Positions 34,800 to 46,117 are shown, numbered from the stretch's first letter. The stretch is 51,118 bases of DNA from Lachnospiraceae bacterium (GCA_017523785.1 JAFWVX010000034.1:1-51118), one strand, 5' to 3'. Made by a program: numbers and translations. Notes: a model not told the origin generated them from the letters alone.

Positions 34800-36086
34800 A
34801 TGAGTTGTAAAGTAGAAAAGATAGGAACTAATAAGGCGAAGTTCACTATTGAAGTTGACAATGCTGAGTTTTTGAAAGCTGAGGACAAGGCATTTAACAA
34901 AGAGAAGGGAAAACTTTCTGCACCTGGATTTAGAAAAGGAAAAGTAACTAAGGAGATGGCATTTAAGGTATATGGAAGAAATGCTTTTCTTGAGGAAGCA
35001 GTTAACCAATGCATAAACGACACTTATTACGATGAGGTAAAAAATAGTGGCGAGAAAGTTTTAGCTCCGCCAAAGATAAATGTCATTCAGGCAGATATTG
35101 AAAAGAATTTAATATACGAAGCAGAGGTTGCAATAGTTCCTGAAATCAAACTTGGAAAATATAAAGGTCTTACTCTCAAGAAGACTGAAGTTAAAGTTAG
35201 TGATGCAGATGTAGATAAAAAACTTGAAGAGGAGCAGGTTAAGAATGCTCGTCTTGTAGTTGTTGATAAGAAATCAGAAAATGGTGACACACTTTGCATA
35301 GACTTTGACGGATATGTTGATGGAAAACAATTCAAAGGTGGCAAGGCAGAAAATTATGATTTAGTTCTTGGAAGTAAATCATTTATAGATAATTTTGAAG
35401 ACCAACTCATAGGAAAGTCTGCAGGTGATGAAGTAGATGTAAATGTCACTTTCCCAGACAACTATGGTGAGAAATCACTTGCTGGAAAGCCAGCACTCTT
35501 CAAAGTAAAAGTTCACGAAGTAAAAGAGAGACAACTTCCAGAGATAAATGATGAGTTCGTATCTGAGATTTCAGAGTTTGAAACTTTGAAAGAGTATAAA
35601 GAAGATGTGAAGAAGAAACTCGCAGAGCTTAAAGAGAAGCAGGCAAAAGAAACTGACAAGGGAAAGCTTCTCGACGAAGTAGTAAAGAATACTCAAATTG
35701 ATTTGGCTGATGAAGCTATAGAGGCTCAAATAGATGAGATGCTCTATAATTATAATAACCGTCTCAGATACCAAGGAATTGACTTAGAGAAATATCTTGA
35801 GATGATGAATAAGACTAAGGAAGACTTTAGAAAAGAGCAAAGACCAGGTGCTGAGAGAAGTTTGAAAAACAGCCTAGTTCTTGAGAAGATTGCTGAGGAC
35901 GAGAAGATAGAGGCCACCGATGAGATGGTTGACGAGGAGCTCACTGCTATGGCAAGATCTTACGGTATGGACCCGGAGCAATTTAAAAAGTCATATGCTA
36001 ACCCAGAGGATACCAGAAGACTCAAAGACGACCTACTATTCCCAGCCGTAATGGAATTTTTATACAATAACGCAAAAATATCGTAG
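34800..36086 (+). CDS. tig: Trigger factor, ribosome-associated chaperone and prolyl isomerase
   Basis: A 428-residue cytosolic chaperone that binds L23 at the ribosome exit. The N-terminal ribosome-binding domain contains APGFRKGKVTKEMAFKVYG (about 40-58), matching the GFRxGK signature. A central FKBP domain (about 150-245) shows GDTLCIDFDGYVDGKQF and a flap region FPDNYGEKSLAGKPALF. The helical C-terminal arms complete the protein. AAGGAG lies 9 bases before the ATG. Followed by clpP and clpX, the usual tig-clpP-clpX order that links folding with proteolysis. Confidence 0.97.
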   Translation: MSCKVEKIGTNKAKFTIEVDNAEFLKAEDKAFNKEKGKLSAPGFRKGKVTKEMAFKVYGRNAFLEEAVNQCINDTYYDEVKNSGEKVLAPPKINVIQADIEKNLIYEAEVAIVPEIKLGKYKGLTLKKTEVKVSDADVDKKLEEEQVKNARLVVVDKKSENGDTLCIDFDGYVDGKQFKGGKAENYDLVLGSKSFIDNFEDQLIGKSAGDEVDVNVTFPDNYGEKSLAGKPALFKVKVHEVKERQLPEINDEFVSEISEFETLKEYKEDVKKKLAELKEKQAKETDKGKLLDEVVKNTQIDLADEAIEAQIDEMLYNYNNRLRYQGIDLEKYLEMMNKTKEDFRKEQRPGAERSLKNSLVLEKIAEDEKIEATDEMVDEELTAMARSYGMDPEQFKKSYANPEDTRRLKDDLLFPAVMEFLYNNAKIS

Positions 36087-36148
36087 TCATATGCTGCGGC
36101 AGGACAAGATGATAAAATGTTAAAGAAACAAAAAGGAGATATTAGATT

Positions 36149-36745
36149 ATGAGAGAGAAAAATTACATTCCAATGCCTTATGTAATTAAGCAGACAAGTA
36201 AGGGCGACCGTCAGTACGACATTTTTTCAAGACTTCTTGAAGAGAGAATTATCTTTTTGGCTGATGAGGTAACTGATGATTTGGCATCTATAGTTATGGC
36301 TCAGCTTTTACTTCTTGAGTCAGAGGACCCAAAGAAAGATATTATGCTTTATATCAATAGTCCAGGTGGTTCAATATCAGCTGGAATGGCAATTTATGAT
36401 ACTATGCAGTATATAAAGTGTGATGTCCAGACTATTTGTATGGGTATGGCAGCAAGTATGGGAGCATTTTTACTTGCTGGTGGAACTAAGGGAAAGAGAT
36501 TTGCACTTCCTCACTCAGAGATTTTGATTCATCAACCACTTGGTGGTGCTCAAGGTCAGGCTACTGAGATTGAGATTGCTGCAAATCATATCATAAAGAT
36601 TAAAAAGCAAATGAATGAGATGCTTGCAAGCTTCACTGGTCAAGATTATGAGACTGTTGCAAAGGCAACTGACAGAGACAACTGGATGACACCAGATGAG
36701 GCATTGAAGTTTGGTCTTATAGATAAGGTTATAGATAAACACTAA
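36149..36745 (+). CDS. clpP: ATP-dependent Clp protease proteolytic subunit
   Basis: A 198-residue serine protease forming the tetradecameric barrel used by ClpX. Catalytic Ser sits in [14 protein letters not shown] (about 94-107), His in [14 protein letters not shown] (about 119-132; His123), and Asp in the DRDNWM segment (about 173-178). [17 protein letters not shown] is the substrate-channel signature. AAGGAG before the ATG; clpX follows after 18 bases. The 62-base spacer after tig holds a 13-base match to the folded element near 26.4 kb. Confidence 0.98.
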   Translation: MREKNYIPMPYVIKQTSKGDRQYDIFSRLLEERIIFLADEVTDDLASIVMAQLLLLESEDPKKDIMLYINSPGGSISAGMAIYDTMQYIKCDVQTICMGMAASMGAFLLAGGTKGKRFALPHSEILIHQPLGGAQGQATEIEIAANHIIKIKKQMNEMLASFTGQDYETVAKATDRDNWMTPDEALKFGLIDKVIDKH

Positions 36746-36763
36746 TAGGAGTTAAGACTCACT

Positions 36764-38059
36764 ATGGAAGATAAGATTCCTTTTTGCTCGTTCTGTGGAA
36801 AGACAGCGAGTCAAGTAAAAAAATTAATTGCTGCTACTAAAGAGGATACATTCATCTGTGATGAGTGTGTCGCTTGGTGTACTGATTTACTTGAGGAAGA
36901 AAGAGCGAGTGAATTAAAAACAAATAACACTGCAAATGAGATTCAATCTATACTTGATAAGATTGACATGCTTAAACCTGCGATGATTAAAAATTATCTC
37001 GACCAATATATTATTGGACAAGATGATGCAAAGAAGAGTATAGCAGTTGCAGTTTATAATCATTACAAGAGAATAAAAAATAAAGATCACGATGTAGATA
37101 TTCAAAAATCAAACTTACTTTTCATAGGTCCTACAGGAAGTGGAAAAACTTATATGGCTGAGACTCTTGCAAGATTTTTGGGTGTGCCATTTGCTATTGC
37201 AGATGCTACGACACTTACTGAGGCTGGTTATGTCGGAGAGGACGTTGAAAATGTAGTTCTAAAACTCTTGTCAGCAGCCAATGGGGATGTGGCTAGAACT
37301 GAAATAGGAATAATTTACATAGATGAGATAGACAAAATCACCAAAAAGGGCGAAAATGTAAGCATTACCCGCGATGTATCGGGCGAAGGTGTGCAGCAGG
37401 CCCTCCTCAAGATTATAGAGGGAACTGAGGCAAATGTCCCACCATCAGGTGGCAGAAAACACCCACAACAGGAGTATATTCAAGTAAATACTAAGAATAT
37501 TTTATTCATCTGCGGTGGTGCCTTTGATGGACTTGAGAATATAATTGAGAGTAGAATCAATACATCTACAGTTGGCTTCAACACAAAGCTCGTTGATAAA
37601 AAAGATATAAAATATGATGAGTACATAAAGAAGTGCGAGACTAAGGATTTGATTAAGTATGGTCTCATACCTGAACTCGTAGGTCGTCTACCAATAGTTG
37701 CGACACTTGAGTCACTTGATGAGGACGCACTTATAAAAATTTTGACAGAGCCTAAGAATGCACTTATAAAACAATATCAAAAACTTCTTAAGTTTGATGA
37801 TGTGGAATTAGTATTTACTGAAGAAGCATTGAAACTTGTCGCAAAGAAAGCAATGGAGAGAAATCTTGGTGCGAGAGGACTTCGTGGAATCATAGAAGAG
37901 ATAATGAGAGATGTGATGTATGAAGTTCCAGATGAGGAAAATGTCAAAGAGGTAATAGTTACCGAGAAATGTATAACTGAAGGTGCTAAACCCGAATATG
38001 TATACGATGCTACTAGACCAAGAAAAGAAAATAAGAGAGTTATAAAGAAGTCAGCATAA
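36764..38059 (+). CDS. clpX: ATP-dependent Clp protease ATP-binding subunit ClpX
   Basis: A 431-residue AAA+ unfoldase. The N-terminal zinc-binding domain has CSFCG and CDEC (four Cys). Walker [13 protein letters not shown] (about 123-134), Walker [11 protein letters not shown] (about 183-192), the pore-loop-2 region, and sensor motifs are present; the IGF-type ClpP-docking loop reads VGFNTK-like around 270. It unfolds tagged substrates and feeds them to ClpP. The gene ends at base 38059, exactly abutting the stop codon of the convergent NusG-II gene, so no terminator fits between them. Confidence 0.98.
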   Translation: MEDKIPFCSFCGKTASQVKKLIAATKEDTFICDECVAWCTDLLEEERASELKTNNTANEIQSILDKIDMLKPAMIKNYLDQYIIGQDDAKKSIAVAVYNHYKRIKNKDHDVDIQKSNLLFIGPTGSGKTYMAETLARFLGVPFAIADATTLTEAGYVGEDVENVVLKLLSAANGDVARTEIGIIYIDEIDKITKKGENVSITRDVSGEGVQQALLKIIEGTEANVPPSGGRKHPQQEYIQVNTKNILFICGGAFDGLENIIESRINTSTVGFNTKLVDKKDIKYDEYIKKCETKDLIKYGLIPELVGRLPIVATLESLDEDALIKILTEPKNALIKQYQKLLKFDDVELVFTEEALKLVAKKAMERNLGARGLRGIIEEIMRDVMYEVPDEENVKEVIVTEKCITEGAKPEYVYDATRPRKENKRVIKKSA

Positions 38060-38452
38060 TTATTGATATTGGATAAGTAATTTATGTGGTGCACAGACAA
38101 TTATGTCATTATCGATATCTGGATTTAAATAACCGTGAGAGACACATATTTTATCAGGGCAGTTTGCATCAATGCATCTGACTCTGTGGTCATTGATTTC
38201 TATGACATTGTATTCAGTGTTTGGATCGCCGATGGTGTAGGTACCTGGTAGATTTAAATCAAGTTTGTTACCATTGACTTCAGTAATTTGAACACCATTA
38301 ACAAAGACAGATATATTTCTTCTGTCTTTTTTTATCAAAAAAGTAGAAATTAAATATGAGATAAGAGCAAATACAATGAGAGCTAGGGTTGCAAATGTTT
38401 CAAGTTTTTTATTTTGCGACCCTGATAGTTTTTCTTTTTTATTAGTTGGCAT
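38060..38452 (-). CDS. NusG domain II (NusG_II) family membrane-anchored protein
   Basis: A 130-residue protein with a cytoplasmic basic N-terminus, one membrane helix (about 19-40, FATLALIVFALISYLISTFL), and a small extracellular beta domain. It ends with RCIDANCPDKICVSHGYL and IVCAPHKLLI, the Cys-bearing NusG_II signature. Such proteins often sit beside ECF-type or redox-related membrane proteins; here an ECF S component is divergent. The promoter puts TATAAT only 6 bases before the ATG, so the mRNA is predicted to be leaderless. Confidence 0.88.
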   Translation of the reverse strand: MPTNKKEKLSGSQNKKLETFATLALIVFALISYLISTFLIKKDRRNISVFVNGVQITEVNGNKLDLNLPGTYTIGDPNTEYNVIEINDHRVRCIDANCPDKICVSHGYLNPDIDNDIIVCAPHKLLIQYQ

Positions 38453-38458
38453 ATACTA

Positions 38459-38487
38459 ATTATAACCTTACAAATATTTATTTGCAA
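38459..38487 (-). promoter_or_regulatory. Promoter of the NusG-II gene
   Basis: On the minus strand: TTGCAA (complement of 38482-38487), 17-base spacer, TATAAT (complement of 38459-38464), then only six bases (TAGTAT) before the ATG. No Shine-Dalgarno can be transcribed. Confidence 0.75.
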
Positions 38488-38515
38488 TATTTACTATAGA
38501 TGTACTATAATGATA

Positions 38516-38598
38516 TCGGGCTCGTAGTGCTTGCCCCTACGATGTGAGGGTTCGCGAAACTCGCCCGTATGTAGGGGCAGACATCCTGTCCGCCCGAT
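38516..38598. repeat. Cluster of two to three GTAGGGGC palindromic repeats
   Basis: A minus-oriented copy (38516-38541, TCGGGCTCG ... GCCCCTACGA) is followed by a degenerate unit (GAGGGTTCGCGAAACTCGCCCG, halves GGGTTCGCG and CTCGCCCG, 38547-38568) and a plus-oriented copy (38570-38597, GTAGGGGCAGACATCC then TGTCCGCCCGA). The cluster fills the divergent spacer and accounts for a spurious N-terminal extension of the next gene. Confidence 0.85.
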
Positions 38599-38635
38599 GG
38601 ATGACACAATGTTGTCAACTACGAATAAGCTAATT

Positions 38636-39145
38636 ATGATAGATAAGAAAGTTAAAAATTTGACACTCATGGCTCTCTTCACAGCACTTGTTGTGATAGG
38701 CTCAAGAATCTATGTGGGAACGCATGACACTTTCCGTTTTCATCTCGGAAACTCTATGTGCATTCTCGCTGCATTTTTGATGCCACCACTCCATGCTGGG
38801 CTTGCTTCAGGAGTGGGCTCAATGTTATTTGATATATTGTTTTATACCTCAGGACCTGCCTGCCTCATCACCTTTGCCACTAAGTTTGTGATGGGCTATG
38901 TGGCTGGGCTTGTGTTTGAAAAGAGCAAAAATGTGATACTCGCAGGCACTTTAGGGGAGATTGCCTATATAATCTTATATGCACTTAAGACCTATGTTGA
39001 GAGAAGATTTGTGATGTCTATGGCTATAGAGGCAGTGCTTCCGCTTCTTGCCGCAAAAGTAGGGGCAAGTGTGGTAAATGCCATTGCCGCAATAGTGGTA
39101 TCAACAATATTATACAACATGTTAAAAAATATCAAATTATCCTAA
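38636..39145 (+). CDS. ECF transporter S component (substrate-binding membrane protein)
   Basis: A 169-residue, five-to-six-helix membrane protein. LTLMALFTALVVIGSRIYVG begins the first helix; FRFHLGNSMCILAAFLMPPLHAG and GVGSMLFDIL are typical of vitamin-binding S components of energy-coupling-factor transporters. The substrate is not predictable. The frame is open to 38531, but its first 30 codons are translated repeat DNA, so I place the start at ATG 38636; 38597 and 38609 remain possible. None has a good ribosome site. Confidence 0.75.
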   Translation: MIDKKVKNLTLMALFTALVVIGSRIYVGTHDTFRFHLGNSMCILAAFLMPPLHAGLASGVGSMLFDILFYTSGPACLITFATKFVMGYVAGLVFEKSKNVILAGTLGEIAYIILYALKTYVERRFVMSMAIEAVLPLLAAKVGASVVNAIAAIVVSTILYNMLKNIKLS

Positions 39146-39163
39146 AATTTTGCAAATGTCATA

Positions 39164-39192
39164 TTGAAAAGAGAGCCTATTTTTGATAAAAT
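39164..39192 (+). promoter_or_regulatory. Promoter of the atp operon
   Basis: TTGAAA (39164-39169), 17-base spacer, TAAAAT (39187-39192). Transcription from about 39199 would include the 42-codon ORF, the atpI-like gene and all structural atp genes. Confidence 0.7.
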
Positions 39193-39223
39193 AGAAAGGC
39201 ACGTTTGAAATAAAGAGGTAGAT

Positions 39224-39352
39224 ATGGACGGATTTTTGTTTTGGTTCTTCTTTGCCATAGTTATACTTTGTTGTGTAATTGCAGTAGTGGCAGTTACTCA
39301 GGTTGCGCAGATTGCTAACATTATCGGCAAAGATGGGAATGAAGAAGAATAA
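39224..39352 (+). CDS. Small membrane protein at the head of the atp operon
   Basis: A 42-codon gene with AGAGG (39214-39218) 5 bases before ATG 39224. The product is a single membrane helix: FLFWFFFAIVILCCVIAVVA, then QVAQIANIIGKDGNEEE. Its stop overlaps the start of the atpI-like gene by one base. The position corresponds to that of AtpZ-type small accessory proteins in other operons, but it is shorter and has only one helix, so homology is not claimed. The ribosome site, coupling and promoter make it likely to be translated. Confidence 0.7.
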   Translation: MDGFLFWFFFAIVILCCVIAVVAVTQVAQIANIIGKDGNEEE

Positions 39353-39789
39353 TGTTTGATAGTAAAGTCAAGAGAACTTTAAAATGTATGATGATAGGTT
39401 CTTTGATTTATAATATTTTTTTGATTATAGTGTCGGCAATAGTATTTATACTTATTTCAAAAAATAAAAATTTTAATAACAACGAAACTTTAATATATAT
39501 ATTTAAAAATGAAATTAGTGTTCTTATAGGTTTTGTATGTAGCATTATAGGATTATACTCTATGGCAGCATCTCTTTCAAAAGCAATTTCATCAAATGAT
39601 GAAAAGTATGCGAAGAATCATATCGCACTTATGAGAACGATAAGACTTATAGTATTTTGTGTATTGTTGATTGTAATTATAAATGAAAATGTATTTGGAA
39701 TTAGTGGCGGCATAATGTTTGCACTTGCAGTGCTTGGCATAAAAGCCGGGGCTTACCTAGTTCCAATAGTTGAAAAACATTTATTATAG
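39352..39789 (+). CDS. atpI: AtpI-like ATP synthase accessory membrane protein
   Basis: A 145-residue protein with four predicted membrane helices (about 14-34, 52-75, 95-113, 118-138). Low sequence conservation is normal for ATP synthase subunit I, which helps assemble the c ring. The call depends on its place before atpB and on the closing helix (GIMFALAVLGIKAGAYLVPIV), typical of the family. Preceded by the 42-codon ORF with a one-base overlap. Confidence 0.7.
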   Translation: MFDSKVKRTLKCMMIGSLIYNIFLIIVSAIVFILISKNKNFNNNETLIYIFKNEISVLIGFVCSIIGLYSMAASLSKAISSNDEKYAKNHIALMRTIRLIVFCVLLIVIINENVFGISGGIMFALAVLGIKAGAYLVPIVEKHLL

Positions 39790-39791
39790 AA

Positions 39792-39818
39792 TGTAGGGGC
39801 GAGCACTGCGAGCCCGAG
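39792..39818 (+). repeat. GTAGGGGCGAGC..GCGAGCCCGA repeat before atpB
   Basis: TGTAGGGGCGAGCACTGCGAGCCCGAG fills the spacer between the atpI-like gene stop and the atpB ribosome site (AAGGAGAG). Confidence 0.88.
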
Positions 39819-39833
39819 TAGTTAAGGAGAGAT

Positions 39834-40547
39834 ATGGGATTTTTTCTAGCAGGAAATGAATTAGCAGAATCATTTATGATAAGAGGAGTTTATAAACTTC
39901 CTTTTCAATTTTTAGGTAGTGATATTTGGATTACTACAACTGCTATTTCATCTTGGATAATAACTCTTATGATATTGATATTTGGAATCGTTGCAGGAAA
40001 TAAATTTGCAAATGCAAAAGAAATTCCAACAGGATTTCAAAACTTTATAGAGATGGTAATAGAAGCATTAAATGGGATGGCTGATAGTATTTTGGGATCT
40101 AATAGAAATAGATTCATAAATTACATTGGCACCCTTTTTATTTTCATTTTAACTTGCAACCTATCTGGATTTTTGGGAATGAGAGCACCTACAGCAGATT
40201 ACGGAGTTACATTCTGTCTCGGTGTTTTCACATTTGCGATAGTTCAATTTCAAGGAATTAAAAACCATGGAGTGGGACATTTTACAGGACTTTTTCAGCC
40301 ACTTCCTGTGCTTTTCCCAATAAATGTTATAGGAGAGTTTGCAAACCCAATTTCAATCTCACTTCGTCTATTTGCAAACCTCTTATCAGGTGTTATAATG
40401 CTCGGACTTTGGTATGGAATGGTACCTATACTTGGAAGAATTGCAGTGCCATCATTCCTACATGCTTATCTAGATTTATTTAGTGGATGTATACAGACAT
40501 ATGTGTTCTGTATGCTGACAATGGTATATGTAAACGACAAACTGTAG
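39834..40547 (+). CDS. atpB: ATP synthase F0 subunit a
   Basis: A 237-residue membrane stator subunit carrying the ion half-channels. The essential arginine lies in ISLRLFANLLSGVIM (about 178-192), and FINYIGTLFIFILTCNLSGFL and PLPVLFPINVIGEFANP are the other conserved segments. It ends VNDKL, and the TAG stop (40545-40547) is contributed by the TGTAGGGG start of the next repeat. That makes it possible that the original C-terminus was longer or different. Confidence 0.96.
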   Translation: MGFFLAGNELAESFMIRGVYKLPFQFLGSDIWITTTAISSWIITLMILIFGIVAGNKFANAKEIPTGFQNFIEMVIEALNGMADSILGSNRNRFINYIGTLFIFILTCNLSGFLGMRAPTADYGVTFCLGVFTFAIVQFQGIKNHGVGHFTGLFQPLPVLFPINVIGEFANPISISLRLFANLLSGVIMLGLWYGMVPILGRIAVPSFLHAYLDLFSGCIQTYVFCMLTMVYVNDKL

Positions 40548-40597
40548 GGGCGGACATTTTGTCCGCTCAGGGACGACAAAATGTCCGCCCCCTACGG
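40543..40597 (+). repeat. Double palindromic repeat between atpB and atpE
   Basis: Two converging copies: TGTAGGGGCGGACATTTTG then TCCGCTC, followed by GGACGACAAAATGTCCGCCC then CCTACGG. Each half forms a hairpin (GGCGGACA/TGTCCGC), and the whole can fold as one long inverted repeat. It also supplies the atpB stop codon. Confidence 0.9.
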
Positions 40598-40627
40598 AGA
40601 GTTTATAATAAATAAAATAATCAATAA

Positions 40628-40909
<282 letters not shown>

Positions 40910-40912
40910 ACG

Positions 40913-40997
40913 AGTGAACTGATGGGGCGCGAGCAAAGCTTGCTTTGCATAGCGACACAGCAGTGAACGAAACACACCGAGCGTAGAGAGGTGTGAT
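40913..40997 (+). repeat. Second type of palindromic repeat after atpE
   Basis: After atpE come GAGCAAAGCTTGCTTTGC (40930-40947; AGCAAAGC / GCTTTGC arms) and CACACC-GAGCGTAGAGA-GGTGTG (40974-40995), joined by GACACAGCAGTGAACGAAA. It differs from the GTAGGGGCG family but, like it, is hairpin-forming and intercistronic. Confidence 0.65.
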
Positions 40998-41004
40998 TAT
41001 AAAC

Positions 41005-41029
41005 TGTAGGGGCGGATATTATCCGCCCA
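41005..41029 (+). repeat. GTAGGGGCGGATATTATCCGCCC repeat before atpF
   Basis: TGTAGGGGCGGATATTATCC then GCCCA: an almost perfect palindrome (GGGCGGATA / TATCCGCCC), ending 2 bases before the atpF ribosome site GAGGAGG. Confidence 0.92.
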
Positions 41030-41044
41030 CACAGAGGAGGAAAA

Positions 41045-41581
41045 ATGTTTTTAGCCGGAGATAGTTTATTTAGAATCATTGGTTTTGATGGTCAATTGAT
41101 TTTTGATTCTATAATAACAGGTATAAACGTATTTATACTTTTCTTTGCGCTGTCATATTTTCTTTTTAATCCAGTTCAAAAGGTATTAAAGAACAGAAGT
41201 GATAAAATCAAAAGTGAACTTGAAAATGCTAAAAAGTTGGAGTCAGATGCTACAGCATTCAGAGCACAGTATGAAAAGAAACTTGCAGATACTAAGATTG
41301 AAGTAGAAAAGATAATTGAGGATGCAAGAAAAAATGCTAAGAAGATGAGTGAAGAAATTGTAGCAGAGGCAAGAACTGAGGCACAGAACATCATCAACCG
41401 TGGCAACAAAGAGATAGAGCAGGAGAAAGCAAAGGCGGTAGATGAGTTAAAGAGTCAAGTTATAAACATTTCTACTTTAAATGCATCAAAGATTATAAAA
41501 GAAACTGTAAACGCAAAGAGCGAAGATAAATTATTTGAAGAAGCACTCAGTGAGATAGGAGCAAATTCATGGCAAGGCTAG
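41045..41581 (+). CDS. atpF: ATP synthase F0 subunit b
   Basis: A 178-residue peripheral-stalk subunit: one N-terminal membrane helix (about 20-42, FDSIITGINVFILFFALSYF) followed by a long charged coiled coil (about 50-160, with KLESDATAFRAQYEKKLADT and IIEDARKNAKKMSEEI). It dimerises and connects subunit a to delta. GAGGAGG lies 4-5 bases before the ATG. The 3' end overlaps atpH by 13 bases. Confidence 0.95.
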   Translation: MFLAGDSLFRIIGFDGQLIFDSIITGINVFILFFALSYFLFNPVQKVLKNRSDKIKSELENAKKLESDATAFRAQYEKKLADTKIEVEKIIEDARKNAKKMSEEIVAEARTEAQNIINRGNKEIEQEKAKAVDELKSQVINISTLNASKIIKETVNAKSEDKLFEEALSEIGANSWQG

Positions 41582-42174
41582 TATCTAAAATTTACGGTGA
41601 GGCATTGTTTGACTTTGCAAAGGAGAACAAGCAACTCGAGAAGATGTATGAGGAAACGCAGGATATCATCTTGGTGTGGGAGAGTTCTCCTGAATTAAAT
41701 GATTTCTTGGCAAATCCAAAAGTTACTACAGATGAGAAAGTAAAATTTGTCAACGAACTTTTTTTGAATAAAATCTGGTCAGGCTCTGCTGGAAATGAAT
41801 TTAGATTATTTAAAATTGATGGCAAGAAGGGCGACGACCCAAAGGTACTTGATTTTATTTCAATAGTTATTAAAAAAGGTAGAACAAAAGAAATCGCAAG
41901 CATACTAAGACATTTCTCGCATCTCACACTTAGAAGCAAAAATATCGGTGAGGCAGAAGTTACTGTTGCTCATGAGTTGAGTGATGATAAGAAAAAAGCA
42001 CTTGAGGAAAAACTTGTATCATCTACAAACTTCGACAAGTTTTTAGTCAATTATAAAATTGATGAGAGTTTGATAGCAGGTATCAAAGTAAAGATAGATG
42101 ATAAAGTGTTAGATATGACATACAAAACAAAAATGTTTGATTTAACTAAGAGTCTAAGGGGTTTAAAACTATGA
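41569..42174 (+). CDS. atpH: ATP synthase F1 subunit delta
   Basis: A 201-residue stalk subunit linking F1 to the b dimer. The N-terminal helical domain ([42 protein letters not shown]) and the C-terminal OSCP-like domain ([36 protein letters not shown]) are both visible. It overlaps atpF by 13 bases and atpA by 4 (ATGA). An extra charged segment [10 protein letters not shown] (about 84-93) lengthens it slightly compared with the usual 175-185 residues. Confidence 0.93.
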   Translation: MARLVSKIYGEALFDFAKENKQLEKMYEETQDIILVWESSPELNDFLANPKVTTDEKVKFVNELFLNKIWSGSAGNEFRLFKIDGKKGDDPKVLDFISIVIKKGRTKEIASILRHFSHLTLRSKNIGEAEVTVAHELSDDKKKALEEKLVSSTNFDKFLVNYKIDESLIAGIKVKIDDKVLDMTYKTKMFDLTKSLRGLKL

Positions 42175-43688
42175 TTAATTTAAAACCAGAAGAGATTAGT
42201 TCTATAATTAAAGAACAAATTGGAAAGTACCATGAAACTGCTAGCATAGAGGAAGAGGGTGTAGTAATCCAAGTTGCAGATGGTATTGCTCGTATCCACG
42301 GACTTAAGGATGCAATGCAAGGGGAACTTCTCGAATTCCCAAATGAAGTTTATGGTATGATTCTTAACCTTGAGGAAGACAACATTGGTTGTGTTCTTCT
42401 CGGAAATGCAGATGACATTAAAGAAGGTGATGCTGTTAAGAGAACAAAGAGAATCATGTCAGTTCCTGTTGGCGATGCTATGATTGGTAGAGTTGTAAAT
42501 GCAATTGGTCAACCAATAGATAACAAGGGACCAATCAAGACAAGTGGAACTCGTCCAATTGAAAGAATTGCACATGGTGTAATTGATAGAAAGTCAGTTA
42601 AGCAACCACTCCAAACAGGTATCAAGGCTATTGATGCCATGATTCCTATTGGTCGTGGACAAAGAGAGTTAATAATTGGTGATCGTCAGACTGGAAAGAC
42701 TGCAATCGCCATTGATACTATAATAAATCAAAAAGGGCAAGGAGTTAAATGTATCTATGTTGCCATAGGTCAAAAGGCATCTACAGTTGCAAACATTGTT
42801 AAGGTGCTTGAAGACTTTGGTGCTATGGACTACACAACAGTAGTTGCAGCCACTGCATCTGACCTCGCACCACTTCAATATATCGCTCCATATAGTGGAT
42901 GCGCTATCGGTGAAGAGTGGATGGAGAAAGGCGAGGACGTGCTCATCGTTTACGATGACTTAACTAAGCACGCAGCTGCATATAGAACACTTTCACTTCT
43001 TCTTAAGAGACCACCAGGAAGAGAGGCATATCCTGGAGATGTATTCTATTTACATAGTAGATTACTTGAGAGAGCTTCAAAGTTAAATGATAAATTGGGA
43101 GGTGGATCATTAACAGCACTTCCTATCATAGAGACTCAAGCAGGTGATGTATCTGCATACATTCCTACAAATGTTATATCAATAACTGATGGACAGATTT
43201 ATCTTGAGACAGATATGTTTAATGCTGGGTTTAGACCAGCTATAAATGCTGGACTTTCAGTTAGCCGTGTTGGTGGTTCAGCACAGATTAAGGCTATGAA
43301 AAAAATTGCTGCACCTATAAGAGTTGAGCTTGCTCAATTTAGAGAGCTTGCATCATTTGCACAATTTGGTTCAGACCTTGATAAGTCAACTAAGGAACAA
43401 CTTGCTCAAGGTGAGAGAGTTCGTGAGATATTGAAGCAACCTCAATATAAACCATTACCAGTTGAGAAACAAATCGTTATAATATTTGCAGCAGAGAAAA
43501 AATATTTACTTGATGTACCAGTAGATAAGATAATGGATTTTGAATCAGAGTTATTTGCATATATTGAGCACGGTGCTCCAAATGTATTTAGAGATATAAG
43601 AGATAAAAAAGAATTGACACCTGAGATAGAGGCAGTGTTAGGAAAGGCAATTTCAGACTTTAAGAAATCAAAGGGCTACGAGGGATAA
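42171..43688 (+). CDS. atpA: ATP synthase F1 subunit alpha
   Basis: A 505-residue nucleotide-binding subunit of the catalytic hexamer. Walker [12 protein letters not shown] (about 169-179), the signature [17 protein letters not shown] (about 361-377), and the arginine finger in the latter are present. [11 protein letters not shown] and [12 protein letters not shown] are typical. It overlaps atpH by four bases and is followed 6 bases later by atpG. Confidence 0.98.
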   Translation: MINLKPEEISSIIKEQIGKYHETASIEEEGVVIQVADGIARIHGLKDAMQGELLEFPNEVYGMILNLEEDNIGCVLLGNADDIKEGDAVKRTKRIMSVPVGDAMIGRVVNAIGQPIDNKGPIKTSGTRPIERIAHGVIDRKSVKQPLQTGIKAIDAMIPIGRGQRELIIGDRQTGKTAIAIDTIINQKGQGVKCIYVAIGQKASTVANIVKVLEDFGAMDYTTVVAATASDLAPLQYIAPYSGCAIGEEWMEKGEDVLIVYDDLTKHAAAYRTLSLLLKRPPGREAYPGDVFYLHSRLLERASKLNDKLGGGSLTALPIIETQAGDVSAYIPTNVISITDGQIYLETDMFNAGFRPAINAGLSVSRVGGSAQIKAMKKIAAPIRVELAQFRELASFAQFGSDLDKSTKEQLAQGERVREILKQPQYKPLPVEKQIVIIFAAEKKYLLDVPVDKIMDFESELFAYIEHGAPNVFRDIRDKKELTPEIEAVLGKAISDFKKSKGYEG

Positions 43689-43694
43689 TAGATT

Positions 43695-44615
43695 ATGGCT
43701 TCAATGAAGCAAATTAAAAAAAGAAAACGTTCGGTTGAGTCCACTGGAAAGATTACAAAGGCAATGAAACTTGTTGCAACTGTAAAACTACAGAAGACAA
43801 AACAGATTGCGACAGATGCTGTTCCGTTTTTTGATGCTATGTATGAAAAGATTTCAAATGTTATAAAGAAATCTCAAGTTGTAACTCACAAGTATCTAAA
43901 AGGAAAAGCAGGTGGAAAGAAAGCAATCGTTGTCTTCTCATCAAACAAAGGTCTAGCAGGTGGATACAACTCAAGTATAGTTAAAAAACTTATTGGCGAA
44001 GAGGCCACGATAAAGTTTACACCACAGGATACTCTTGTATACGCAATAGGTTCTAAGGTTAGAGATGAACTCAAGAGTAAAGGATTTACCATAGAGAAAG
44101 ACTTCTCAGAAAAGATGGAAGACATGGAATATGGACTTTACATAATGATTGCTAACATATTGCTTGATGACTTTGTAGCTGGAAAAATAAATGAGATTTA
44201 TCTCGTATATACTTATTTCAAAAACACTATAGTTCACATACCAAGAGTTTTGAGACTTTTACCATTTGAAAATGTTGAAAAGAACACTAGTGATGACACA
44301 GAACTTCTTGGCAAGAAAACATTTGAGGTAGCGAAGTCAAAGTATGAAGACGACCCAGCGATGCCGATGAACTATGAGATGGATGATGAGGAAATGTTAA
44401 ACAAAATGATTCCTCAATATATATCAACTCTTTTATACGGTGCACTTACAGCATCTATTGCATCTGAAAATGGTGCGAGAATGACAGCGATGGACAACGC
44501 AACTAAGAATGCAAAAGAGTTAAGCGAGAAACTTGGTGTTATGTATAACAGAGCAAGACAGGGTGCAATTACTCAAGAACTCACAGAAATTGTAGCAGGG
44601 GCTAACGCTATATAG
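43695..44615 (+). CDS. atpG: ATP synthase F1 subunit gamma
   Basis: A 306-residue central shaft. The N-terminal helix MASMKQIKKRKRSVESTGKI and the C-terminal helix with ENGARMTAMDNATKNA and YNRARQGAITQELTEIVAGA form the coiled coil that rotates within the alpha-beta hexamer; between them is the Rossmann-like domain (VFSSNKGLAGGYNSSIVKKL). The usual length is about 285-295; an insert near residues 195-225 (NTSDDTELLGKKTFEVAKSK) adds a little. Its stop is followed by a spacer holding three repeats. Confidence 0.96.
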   Translation: MASMKQIKKRKRSVESTGKITKAMKLVATVKLQKTKQIATDAVPFFDAMYEKISNVIKKSQVVTHKYLKGKAGGKKAIVVFSSNKGLAGGYNSSIVKKLIGEEATIKFTPQDTLVYAIGSKVRDELKSKGFTIEKDFSEKMEDMEYGLYIMIANILLDDFVAGKINEIYLVYTYFKNTIVHIPRVLRLLPFENVEKNTSDDTELLGKKTFEVAKSKYEDDPAMPMNYEMDDEEMLNKMIPQYISTLLYGALTASIASENGARMTAMDNATKNAKELSEKLGVMYNRARQGAITQELTEIVAGANAI

Positions 44616-44633
44616 TAGGGACAAATCCCAAAC

Positions 44634-46116
<1,483 letters not shown>

Positions 46117-46117
<1 letters not shown>

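Noticed and set aside
38531-38635. N-terminal extension of the ECF S component frame
   Set aside because: These codons are repeat DNA (GTAGGGGC units) read through by chance; membrane-protein similarity begins only after ATG 38636.
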